A stretch of DNA of 64,000 nt. It comes from Methanoregula sp. UBA64. Its GTDB lineage: Archaea; Halobacteriota; Methanomicrobia; Methanomicrobiales; Methanospirillaceae. The translations under genes were made by a program, and so were the position numbers. Below are positions 52,329-60,276 of this stretch, in pieces (position 1 is the stretch's first letter; every line of letters begins with the position of its first letter). The stretch lies in the NCBI RefSeq assembly GCF_002502735.1, contig NZ_DAQC01000001.1, positions 489,229 to 553,228 of the forward strand, given 5' to 3'. The notes under the pieces are model-generated. The model was not told the origin of the DNA, ran no database searches, and worked only from the letters and a program-made list of their open reading frames with translations.

Positions 52329-53009
52329 TTACCCCCACTTTTCTTTGAAGGCCTTCAGGGCTGTTACGATCTTTTCCAGATCCTTTGTCGGGACACCGAA
52401 GATCACCTCGTCCTCGGCAATCCCGGAATACTTCCGCGAGCCGTTGCAGCCAAGCGTCATGTTGGGGACCCCGCGCTCCCGCACCGCAACCACGGCATCG
52501 GCACAAAGCGACTGGATGCCGGAGTAATCCGCGGCAAACCGGCCACCGGTGGCATAGAGATAAGCCTGCGAGAGCCGGAGGGCCTGCCGGGGCGTTGCCA
52601 CGATCACGACAACGTCAGGGTCGAACTCTGCCTTCTCGAGCGGCGCATAGACCGAGGCATAGAACTGTTTGCCGGTCTTTGGCACCGCGCTCACGGTCTC
52701 AACAGCTCCCTCAACGGTCTTGAAGTTCCCAAGCTTCTGGTAGGTAGTGCCGTCAGAGACAATCTCCGGGGATGGCTCGATCCCCATGACAGCCGCCCCG
52801 CCCCGGCAGAGGTGCTCCGGCCGGGTTGCATAGCCGGTCATTCCCTTGAGGCGTGCGTCCTGCACGAACTGGCAGTGCCGGTGTTTTTCCGTAACCTTCT
52901 GGTATCCCACCGGGATATCCGCAGGGGTCTTTGCAAGCTTTACCGCGACCGGGCTGCCCTTCAACCCAAGGAGTCCGATCAGTTCCGTTCCCAGAGATTC
53001 ATACTTCAT
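52329..53009 (-). CDS. DUF169 family protein
   Basis: 226 residues of DUF169 (ELIGLLGLKGSPVAVKLAKT, then CQFVQDARLKGMTGYATRPEHLCRGG, and NMTLGCNGSRKYSGI). Conserved cysteines (HCQF, LCRG, LCAD, GCNG) suggest metal or Fe-S binding. First gene of the three-gene sulfur operon. Faces the regulator at 53204 over a 194-base intergenic region with repeated operator-like motifs. Function unknown. Confidence 0.85.
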   Translation of the reverse strand: MKYESLGTELIGLLGLKGSPVAVKLAKTPADIPVGYQKVTEKHRHCQFVQDARLKGMTGYATRPEHLCRGGAAVMGIEPSPEIVSDGTTYQKLGNFKTVEGAVETVSAVPKTGKQFYASVYAPLEKAEFDPDVVVIVATPRQALRLSQAYLYATGGRFAADYSGIQSLCADAVVAVRERGVPNMTLGCNGSRKYSGIAEDEVIFGVPTKDLEKIVTALKAFKEKWG

Positions 53010-53048
53010 GATTCAGTCTCCATTCTCCCGGTGAACCCGGGAATTTAT

Positions 53049-53203
53049 ACTATATTGTCTAAATACACTGATCCATATGATACAATATAAATGTTTTTAC
53101 TATATCGTCTTCCCCCGCAATTACTCATGAACCCGTCAGTTATAGTGTCGTCATATAAATCTGAGATAACCTTATCAGTGAGAAGTTAGACTATACAGTA
53201 TAG
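53049..53203. promoter_or_regulatory. Cluster of ACTATA-GTC operator-like motifs
   Basis: Between the divergent DUF169 operon and the regulator lie ACTATATTGTCT (53049-53060), an inverted copy GATACAATATA (53079-53089), ACTATATCGTCT (53099-53110), TTATAGTGTCG (53140-53150) and the perfect palindrome CTATAC-A-GTATAG (53191-53203), which abuts the regulator's start codon. TATA-like stretches (ATATAAAT at 53154; TTATATTG on the minus strand) are interleaved, so bound protein would block both promoters. Confidence 0.65.
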
Positions 53204-54835
53204 ATGTCTCCCCGCGATCCGGAAAAGGAAAATCTTAGCGAGACCGAACAGCTGATAGTCTCGTACCTTGCTGCAAACCCTCCCGAAGAGGGGATGCTCG
53301 ATAAGATCGCTCTGGGCACCGGCAAGAGCCGGGCAACGGTGCTCAAGTACCTTAACGCGCTCCACGACCGGGGTGTTCTCTGCTACCGCATCATCGGCCG
53401 GAACAAGCTCTGGACGGTAAAAAACGCCCGGGCACAACAACTATCCCCGTTAACCGGTAGTCCTGCCGCAGGAATTGCTAAGCTTGCGTTCCGGGCCTTT
53501 GAGCTGCACGCTGCGCTGCTCCACCGCGCCGGGCTGGAGGCCGGACTCGATATCCCGGGCACGGTCGTATTCACGATTCTCGATGATACCACGATTGTTG
53601 TTAAAAACCGGCCTGCCGAGTCGCTTTTCCCGGATGCCACATCGTTAAACGAGCTCCTGTGTCCCAGAGATGCAGCGCTCCTTGCAGCAGCACTCAATGG
53701 AAAACGGGGCAGCGAACCGGTCCGCCTCGAACTATCCTTAAAAGAACAGACCGGTGTCCTGCGCAGGTACCGCCTCACCTTCTTTTTCCCCCCGCCCGCA
53801 GGCCCCTCGGGCTGCATTGCGGCGATCGGCGAAAATCCTGCCGACATGACGCGGACAACCGAAGATCTCGCATCGCTTCTCTACATCATCCGGGCCGCGG
53901 GAGCCACACGGACCGAGGATGCACTCCTCAGCGTAGCCATGAAAGGGATCCGGGAGCGTCTTGTACCTTTCCGGGCCGGTCTTGTCTTCCTTGACGATAT
54001 GCGGGTGGCATATGCAGATCGCCGGGTCCCGGCCGCCGCTCTCCCGGGGCTCACGCCTCTCGTGAAGCGCTGCCGGGATTCCCTGACCACCATTGCAATC
54101 GGGAAAGACGACCCGGCATATCCAGCCCTTACGATCATCGGGGGAGGAGAAGCGCCGGCAGGGGCTCTTGTGGTCCCGGTGATTGACGGGGAAGAGGCAA
54201 CAGGGGCGTTCCTCCTTTTAACCGACACGGAGGTTACCGCCAAAAACATCGGGAATGTCGAGATCGTAGCAGATGAGATAGCAGGGAACCTCAAGCTGCA
54301 GCGCCTGGACCGCGAGCGCAGCGAGTACGTGAACACGCTCCTTGCCCAGACACGACTTTCGGCAATCCTGAATGATGAGCGGGATGAAGATGCCCTCCTT
54401 TCAAAAAGCATCCAGGCCGTGATGGATACCCTTGGTTTCGAGATGGGGTGCGTGTACCTGAAAAATGAAAAGGACGACATGGTCACCCGGGTAAAAAAGA
54501 ACATGCCGGAAAATCTCGAAAAGATGTGCGTTTCCGGCGTGTTCGACTCCCTGTTCGGGCAGGCATTTGCCAACAAGGCGGTTGTCTACCTGACTCCCGA
54601 ATCCCCGGCCTTTGCCGGGCTGGACCCTGCCGTACAAAAAAGCGGCGTGCGCACGATCCTTATCATTCCCATCCGGAACGGCGATACGGTCGAGGGCCTG
54701 CTCAACATGGGGAGCCCAGAAGAGAGACCGTACCTCCCGGCGAGTCTCGATACTCTCGCAACACTCGGCCTCCAGCTCGGAACGGCACTGGAGCGGTCAC
54801 GGTTTGCCCGTGCGCTGGAAGGCCGCACTACCTGA
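53204..54835 (+). CDS. HTH-GAF sensory transcription regulator
   Basis: 543 residues. N-terminal winged helix (SETEQLIVSYLAANPPEEG, then GTGKSRATVLKYLNALHDRG). A middle sensor-like region follows (PAS-like near 110-210), and the last about 180 residues are a GAF domain (LGFEMGCVYLKNEKDDMVTR to IIPIRNGDTVEGLLNMGSP). No kinase. It stands divergent to the TusA/DsrE-DUF169 operon with clustered repeats between, so it is the likely controller and also of itself. Ligand unknown. Confidence 0.85.
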   Translation: MSPRDPEKENLSETEQLIVSYLAANPPEEGMLDKIALGTGKSRATVLKYLNALHDRGVLCYRIIGRNKLWTVKNARAQQLSPLTGSPAAGIAKLAFRAFELHAALLHRAGLEAGLDIPGTVVFTILDDTTIVVKNRPAESLFPDATSLNELLCPRDAALLAAALNGKRGSEPVRLELSLKEQTGVLRRYRLTFFFPPPAGPSGCIAAIGENPADMTRTTEDLASLLYIIRAAGATRTEDALLSVAMKGIRERLVPFRAGLVFLDDMRVAYADRRVPAAALPGLTPLVKRCRDSLTTIAIGKDDPAYPALTIIGGGEAPAGALVVPVIDGEEATGAFLLLTDTEVTAKNIGNVEIVADEIAGNLKLQRLDRERSEYVNTLLAQTRLSAILNDERDEDALLSKSIQAVMDTLGFEMGCVYLKNEKDDMVTRVKKNMPENLEKMCVSGVFDSLFGQAFANKAVVYLTPESPAFAGLDPAVQKSGVRTILIIPIRNGDTVEGLLNMGSPEERPYLPASLDTLATLGLQLGTALERSRFARALEGRTT

Positions 54836-54945
54836 ATGTCCGGGGTCCCGATCGTTTCGGATAGCCGCTCCGGAAAAATCCTGTCCGGATCTCCTTTTTT
54901 GTCCCAATGGAAACATTGATTATACCCGGTCTGTGATTGGTGACT

Positions 54946-55140
54946 ATGTACCAAGTTGCCATGAGCCGTAAGATGGAGAACGGGATTGTCGTATTCTGGC
55001 TGGAAAGAAACGATACACGATACGAATCGTTCAACTACCAGGAACTCCAGGACGCAAACATCAACGCACTCGACCTGCTCGACCGGCCAAAGTCCTACCA
55101 GGTCGATCCGGGTGCACACAGGATCATTGTGAAAAAATAA
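54946..55140 (+). CDS. Small uncharacterised protein
   Basis: 64 residues (YQVAMSRKMENGIVVFWLER, then a charged C-terminus ending RIIVKK). No domain recognised, but a clean ATG with a TATA-like ATTATACC about 30 bases upstream. Converges with the aMBF1 gene. Confidence 0.55.
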   Translation: MYQVAMSRKMENGIVVFWLERNDTRYESFNYQELQDANINALDLLDRPKSYQVDPGAHRIIVKK

Positions 55141-55197
55141 CCGGGACACCGGTTCTGCCGGCGCTGAAAGAAACGCCTGTGTAAAAAAAGTATACCC

Positions 55198-55707
55198 TTA
55201 TTTCTTTGCTTTCCGTATGATCGTGAGATCGCCGAGCGTCTGGGTGATCTTTGCCTGGGCCTTGCTCTCCGCATCGCCGGCAACGACATCGACGAGCTTG
55301 ATCCCGAGCACCTTTTCGAGTTTCTTTCGTACCTCTTCTTCCGGGATCAGTTCCCCTTTCTCGATCTTTTTTATCAGGAGCTCCCGGACCATCATCTGGA
55401 GGGCAAGATCCTTCTGGCTCAGGCCCTTTTCCGTACGGGCGTTCTTGATCCGGTCTGCATAATCTTCGACAATCTCGCCTTCCATGTAATCGAACATGTC
55501 CCGTTTGCGCAGTCCGGGTGCCGGTGCATTCACAGGGCGGCCGGGCTGGCCGGGCCGTGCTGCCGGGCGGGGCACATCAGTCCGGCGGGGCTGCTGGACT
55601 TCGGTGCCAAACTTGCCGCACCGGGCGCAGACCTGGAGTTCTGCCCCCTCCACGCGGATCAGCTTCGGCGCGCCGCGGATTGTTTCGCCACACATTTCAC
55701 ACTGCAT
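55198..55707 (-). CDS. mbf1: Archaeal multiprotein bridging factor 1
   Basis: 169 residues. N-terminal zinc ribbon (CEMCGETI and CARCGKFG, two CxxC pairs), a Pro/Arg-rich flexible linker, then a Cro-type HTH (YADRIKNARTEKGLSQKDLA, then LALQMMVRELLIKKIEKGE). Orthologue of eukaryotic MBF1, known to bind ribosomes in archaea. Divergent from PAN over 55 bases. Confidence 0.93.
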   Translation of the reverse strand: MQCEMCGETIRGAPKLIRVEGAELQVCARCGKFGTEVQQPRRTDVPRPAARPGQPGRPVNAPAPGLRKRDMFDYMEGEIVEDYADRIKNARTEKGLSQKDLALQMMVRELLIKKIEKGELIPEEEVRKKLEKVLGIKLVDVVAGDAESKAQAKITQTLGDLTIIRKAKK

Positions 55708-55762
55708 ATTCTCACAAACACTTTATATGGCGATTTCCCTATATACCTATTTGAGGAACGGA

Positions 55763-57073
55763 ATGGGCGACATTCTCCGCGATACGGCCGAGCCGCAGAC
55801 CCCGGAAGAGCTCTGCCGCCTGTACCGCACGATCTCCGAGCAGCTCCGGGACCAGCTCCAGCAGATCGAAAACGATAAGCACGACCTTGAAACCCAGATG
55901 ATAGAGAGGGTCAACAACCTGGAATCCCGCAATCTCGAACTCCGCGAACAGCTCCGCCAGGTCGAGGCGGACAAACGGTATATCGAGACCCAGAAGATCC
56001 GGTTCGAGCGGGAGGTACGAAAACTCAAAAGCGAGAGCGAGCAGCTCAGGAGCCCGCCGCTCATTATCGGGAACGTGGTGGATGTGGTCGATTCGTCCCG
56101 GGTCATCGTCCGCAGCAGTGCCGGGCCTAAGTTCCTTGTCCGGAGCTCGCCAAGTATCAATCCCGACGACCTAAAGGCCGGCGCCCGGTGCACGCTCAAC
56201 CAGCAGTCGCTTGCAATTGTCGAGCTGCTCCCGAGCTCGTTTGATGCACAGGTCTACGGGATGGAACTCGTAGACTCCCCGCAGGAGAACTATACGGATA
56301 TCGGCGGTCTCTCAAAACAGATAAACGAGATCCGCGAGGCAGTCGAGCTCCCCTTAAAACGCCCGGAACTGTTTACCCGCATAGGAATCGAGCCGCCCAA
56401 GGGCGTTTTGCTCTACGGACCCCCGGGAACAGGAAAGACGCTTCTTGCAAAAGCGGTTGCCCACGAGACCAATGCCCATTTCATGCGGGTCGTGGGAAGC
56501 GAACTTGTCCAGAAATATATTGGCGAAGGGGCACGGCTCGTCCGCGAGCTCTTCGATCTCGCGAAGAAGAAAGCCCCGACGATCATCTTTATCGATGAAA
56601 TCGATGCAGTGGGAGCGAGCCGGACCGAGGCAAACACTTCCGGTGACCGCGAGGTCCAGCGTACCCTCATGCAGCTCCTGGCCGGTATGGACGGTTTTGA
56701 GACCCGGGGAGACGTGAAGATCATCGGGGCCACGAACAGGATCGATATTCTCGACAAGGCGCTGCTGCGTCCCGGCCGTTTCGACCGGATCATCGAGATC
56801 CCGTTGCCCGATGGAGAGGGCCGGCTCTCGATCCTGAAAGTCCACACCCGGGGACTGACCGTTGACGAATCGGTCGACCTTGTCGAAGTTGCATCCATGA
56901 CCGAGGGCAGGAACGGAGCAGATCTCCGGGCGATCTGCATGGAAGCCGGGATGTTTGCCATCCGGAACGACCGTGAAGCTATCACCCGTTCCGACTTTTT
57001 GGCGGCCATAGAAAAAGTCAGGATCGATTTCTCCCGGCCCGTCTCCGATGTCGAAGGCCGGATGTTTGCATAA
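55763..57073 (+). CDS. pan: Proteasome-activating nucleotidase (PAN)
   Basis: About 436 residues. N-terminal coiled coil (40-100), an OB domain, then the AAA+ ATPase: Walker A YGPPGTGKTLLAKAVA, Walker B IIFIDEID, arginine fingers in RPGRFDRIIEIPLP. Hexamer that unfolds substrates for the 20S proteasome. The C-terminus reads EGRMFA, so the usual HbYX docking motif has Phe for Tyr. Start ATG 55763, preceded by a TATA-like ATATAC. Upstream frame is an artefact overlapping aMBF1. Confidence 0.95.
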   Translation: MGDILRDTAEPQTPEELCRLYRTISEQLRDQLQQIENDKHDLETQMIERVNNLESRNLELREQLRQVEADKRYIETQKIRFEREVRKLKSESEQLRSPPLIIGNVVDVVDSSRVIVRSSAGPKFLVRSSPSINPDDLKAGARCTLNQQSLAIVELLPSSFDAQVYGMELVDSPQENYTDIGGLSKQINEIREAVELPLKRPELFTRIGIEPPKGVLLYGPPGTGKTLLAKAVAHETNAHFMRVVGSELVQKYIGEGARLVRELFDLAKKKAPTIIFIDEIDAVGASRTEANTSGDREVQRTLMQLLAGMDGFETRGDVKIIGATNRIDILDKALLRPGRFDRIIEIPLPDGEGRLSILKVHTRGLTVDESVDLVEVASMTEGRNGADLRAICMEAGMFAIRNDREAITRSDFLAAIEKVRIDFSRPVSDVEGRMFA

Positions 57074-57077
57074 GCAT

Positions 57078-57092
57078 CCGGTTCTCTTTTTT
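57078..57092 (+). terminator. T-rich terminator after pan
   Basis: GGTTCTCTTTTTTTGC directly after the stop codon; a clear U run. Confidence 0.5.
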
Positions 57093-57239
57093 TGCCCGGC
57101 AAGCCGGGTCCTGTTTTGTTCTTTTCGCTTCCCGTTACGGACATTCACGGATTTTTTTAGAGATTTTTTTGACCCGCAGACTTTTTCACATAACGAGTCA
57201 AGATATACGGCATCATATTGGTAAAGGAGGGTTACACAC

Positions 57240-57911
57240 TTGACCGATCCAGAAAAAACAGCCGAACCGACAGTTCCTGAAGAGAAAACAGAAACTGTGA
57301 CGAAAAAGGCAGAAGAGAAAACTCCGGAGAGCACAAAACAGAACGTACCGGCAAAGGGTGCGGGAAAAGAGACCGAAAAGAAAGCCATGAACAGGGAATT
57401 GCTTATAACAGTCGGTGTAGCAGTGATCCTGATCGCTGCTGCAGTCGGCGCCTGGTTCTTCCTTACCCCGGTCGTTGCAACAAAGGGAGACACCGTTTCT
57501 GTCTACTACACCGGGACATTTGACAACGGCACGGTGTTTGATTCCAACAAGAATTCCACCGAACCGCTGATGTTTACCCTCGGCAACTCAACGATCATCC
57601 CCGGTTTTGCAGATGCAGTATCGGGTATGGCGCTGAATTCGGAAAAGACCGTAACGCTCCCGCCGGAAAAAGCCTACGGGAACTATGACCCCGGCCTTGT
57701 CCAGGTTGTCAACCGTACCGGACCGCTCGCCAATGTCACGTTCGTTCCTGGCCAGCATTATATCATCCACGACCGGCTCACCGATACCAACAGCAGGGTT
57801 ACCGTCATTAACGTGACACCAAAGACCGTGACCATCGATTCCAACAGCCCGTACGTAGGCCAGAACGTGACCTTTACGATTCAACTGGTCAACATCACCA
57901 AAACCAAGTAA
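57240..57911 (+). CDS. Membrane-anchored FKBP-type peptidyl-prolyl isomerase
   Basis: 223 residues. TTG start with AAAGGAGGG 8 bases upstream. A Lys/Glu/Thr-rich cytoplasmic segment (1-50), one membrane helix (LLITVGVAVILIAAAVGAWFF), then an FKBP domain outside the membrane (DTVSVYYTGTFDNGTVFDS, GFADAVSGMALNSEKTVTLP) with the flap insert common in archaeal FKBPs. Assists folding of exported proteins. A TTTTTCACATAAC stretch precedes it at about 57183, related to the box at 46921 but weaker. Confidence 0.92.
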   Translation: MTDPEKTAEPTVPEEKTETVTKKAEEKTPESTKQNVPAKGAGKETEKKAMNRELLITVGVAVILIAAAVGAWFFLTPVVATKGDTVSVYYTGTFDNGTVFDSNKNSTEPLMFTLGNSTIIPGFADAVSGMALNSEKTVTLPPEKAYGNYDPGLVQVVNRTGPLANVTFVPGQHYIIHDRLTDTNSRVTVINVTPKTVTIDSNSPYVGQNVTFTIQLVNITKTK

Positions 57912-57931
57912 GCGGGCGGAAGGATCGAATC

Positions 57932-57952
57932 ATCCTATTTTTTTGTTTTTTA
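57932..57952 (+). terminator. T-rich terminator after the FKBP gene
   Basis: ATTTTTTTGTTTTTTATCC about 25 bases after the stop. Confidence 0.5.
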
Positions 57953-58052
57953 TCCGTACCGGGCAAATTGGTTCCTTTCGCCGATGGAGGATTATTAAAA
58001 AAAAGGAGACGGGAAACTCCGGATCGCTTGTGGAAATAAGATTTCCCTGAGT

Positions 58053-59825
58053 TTACTCGTCGTCAGCCGCGTAATAGTAATATTCGCCGCTGCTTTTCTG
58101 CTCCCGGTCAAGGAATGAGTCGGGTTTGTTGATCCGGGGACGGCCGGTCTGATCCCGCCGGAAGGTGACATCGAGCTCGTGCAGGAACCGGTTCATGCCC
58201 TCCCGCATTGCAAACGGGCCGACCGCAGTCCCTTTGATACCCGGTTCGCCTTCAAAGACAAGGATCCGCTCGCTGATCATATCGATAAGGTAGATGTCGT
58301 GGTCGATGACCATGATCGCTACGACCTTTCCTTCCGCATGGTGTTTGATGAGCCGGGTCACTTTAACCCGCTGCTCCACATCGAGGTGTGCGCTCGGCTC
58401 GTCGAGGATGTAGAGGTCAGCATCGCGGGATAGGCAGGCCGCGATGGCGACACGCTGGAGTTCGCCGCCACTCAGCGAATCCACCGGTGACTGGAGAATA
58501 GGGCCAAGCGAGAGCGGTTCGAGGATCTCGTGCTGGTAGTACGAGGTGTCGAATTTGCTGGTGCACTTACGGAGATACATCTCGACAGAGTCCGACGAGT
58601 CGGGCTTGATGTACTGCGGTTTGTACGAGATCCGGAGCTTGAGATCCATGGTGCCGGTGTCCGGTTTCTCGACACCGGCAAGGAGCTTTGCGTACGTGCT
58701 CTTCCCCATGCCATTTGCCCCGATCACACCCAGCACCTCCCCGGCTTTAATCGTCCCGCCGGCAATCGTGAGATGGAAGGTATCATAGCCCTTGGTCATC
58801 GCCGGGATCTCCACGAGGTCTTCGCGTTTCGATCCCTTCTCATGCGCACGCTTCTCAAAGACCACCTGCGTGTCCCGGAAACGGACGTTCTCCTCGGCAA
58901 GGAACCCTTCGAGGTACTGGTTGATGCCCACCCGGACGCCCTTTGGCCGGGTGATGACCCCAAAGACCGCCGGTTTGCCGTAGCCTACATGTACCGTATC
59001 CGCAAGCATGTCGAGGATGGCGAGGTCGTGCTCGACAATCACGACCGGGCGTTCGGCGGCAAGTTCCCGGATCAGTTTTGCAGCCGAGATACGCTGGTAG
59101 ATATCCAGGAACGGGGTAATTTCATCGAGGAAATAGAGGTCGGCGTTACGGGCAAGGCAGGCCGCTATGGCGACACGCTGGAGTTCTCCGCCGCTCAGCG
59201 TGTTTATCTGGTGGTCGAGAATAGCATCGAGCTTGAGGACCGGGAGGATCTCGGCAAGTTTTTGCCGCTCATCGGTTGACTTGAGCAGGTCCCGGACCGT
59301 GCCGGAAAATACCTTCGGGATGAAATCGATGTACTGGGGTTTTACCGCAATCTTCTTGCTCTTTTTCGAAACGGTCTGGAGATAGTCGAAGAGCTCGGTA
59401 CCTGCATAGCGTTTTAAGATCTCATCCCAGTCAACTTCGGCATCGAAGTTCCCAAGGTTGGGACGGAGCTGCCCGGAAAGGATCTTTACCGCGGTACTTT
59501 TCCCGATACCGTTTGCGCCGAGAATACCGGTCACCTTTCCCTGGACCGGGATAGGAAGGCCGTACAGGGCAAACCCGTTCTGGCCGTACCGGTGGGTGGG
59601 GTGTTCGAGTTCTTCGGGCAGGCTCACGATGTCGAGGGCCTCGAACGGGCACTTCTTGATACAGATGCCGCAACCGACACAGAGTTCTTCAGAGATCTTT
59701 GCCTTGCCGTCTTCTCCGATAACAACGGTTTCGTCACCGGTCCTGACCCGGGGGCAGTAGATGATGCACTCGGTCCCGCACTTCTTTGCGTGACAGCGGT
59801 CCTTGTGAACTATGGCGATTCTCAT
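58053..59825 (-). CDS. abce1: ABCE1/Rli1 ribosome-splitting ATPase
   Basis: 590 residues: two 4Fe-4S clusters at the N-terminus (KDRCHAKKCGTECIIYCPRV, then LCVGCGICIKKCPFEALDIV) followed by two ABC ATPase domains, with Walker A GANGIGKSTAVK and GANGMGKSTYAK and signature LSGGELQRVAIAACL in both. Splits ribosomes after termination or rescue, together with Pelota, which is encoded nearby. No cysteine lost. Start ATG 59825. Confidence 0.97.
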   Translation of the reverse strand: MRIAIVHKDRCHAKKCGTECIIYCPRVRTGDETVVIGEDGKAKISEELCVGCGICIKKCPFEALDIVSLPEELEHPTHRYGQNGFALYGLPIPVQGKVTGILGANGIGKSTAVKILSGQLRPNLGNFDAEVDWDEILKRYAGTELFDYLQTVSKKSKKIAVKPQYIDFIPKVFSGTVRDLLKSTDERQKLAEILPVLKLDAILDHQINTLSGGELQRVAIAACLARNADLYFLDEITPFLDIYQRISAAKLIRELAAERPVVIVEHDLAILDMLADTVHVGYGKPAVFGVITRPKGVRVGINQYLEGFLAEENVRFRDTQVVFEKRAHEKGSKREDLVEIPAMTKGYDTFHLTIAGGTIKAGEVLGVIGANGMGKSTYAKLLAGVEKPDTGTMDLKLRISYKPQYIKPDSSDSVEMYLRKCTSKFDTSYYQHEILEPLSLGPILQSPVDSLSGGELQRVAIAACLSRDADLYILDEPSAHLDVEQRVKVTRLIKHHAEGKVVAIMVIDHDIYLIDMISERILVFEGEPGIKGTAVGPFAMREGMNRFLHELDVTFRRDQTGRPRINKPDSFLDREQKSSGEYYYYAADDE

Positions 59826-59844
59826 GGATATCTAAAAAAAATTC

Positions 59845-60216
59845 TTATGCGGTCACTGTGGAGAGCAGGATGGTCCAGGACATAAACCAGAAGGCAAAGG
59901 TCATAAAGCCCTGGTAGAGCCAGTCTTTTGCTCCCAGTTTCGAAACGTCGAGATGCAACAGGATAAAGATGTGCCTCTGGACGACCACACCGGCAAGCAT
60001 CAGCATGAATGCAAGAAGGCCGATATCGCTTTTTACGGTTACCTGGAGGAAATACGACAGTATCCCGACAAAAATACCCATGAAACAGGCAACCAGCGTT
60101 CGTTTGATCCGTTCGATATGGTCGGCCTGTTTTTCCAGTTTGGTCTTCTGCTTTTTGGAGAGTGCCGGTTGTTCCGTAGGTTGTTCCTGCACTTCGACGT
60201 TGACTTCGTCAGCCAT
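59845..60216 (-). CDS. EMC6-like membrane protein
   Basis: About 123 residues. Charged N-terminus (QPALSKKQKTKLEKQADHIER), then three helices (LVACFMGIFVGILSYFLQVTV, IGLLAFMLMLAGVVVQRHIFI and FMTFAFWFMSWTILLS). Matches the archaeal proteins compared with eukaryotic EMC6, a core of the membrane insertase. Its stop is 20 bases before the start of abce1, so it is likely co-transcribed. The ATG at 60216 is preferred over the GTG at 60225. Confidence 0.78.
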   Translation of the reverse strand: MADEVNVEVQEQPTEQPALSKKQKTKLEKQADHIERIKRTLVACFMGIFVGILSYFLQVTVKSDIGLLAFMLMLAGVVVQRHIFILLHLDVSKLGAKDWLYQGFMTFAFWFMSWTILLSTVTA

Positions 60217-60276
60217 CCCGTTCACCTGGTAGTCTTATTTTTTAGTGCGCAAGCCATATGTATCTTGGTATATCCC

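Noticed and set aside
51816..53090. 424-codon plus-strand frame
   Set aside because: Antisense to the TusA-DsrE and DUF169 genes; translation resembles no protein.
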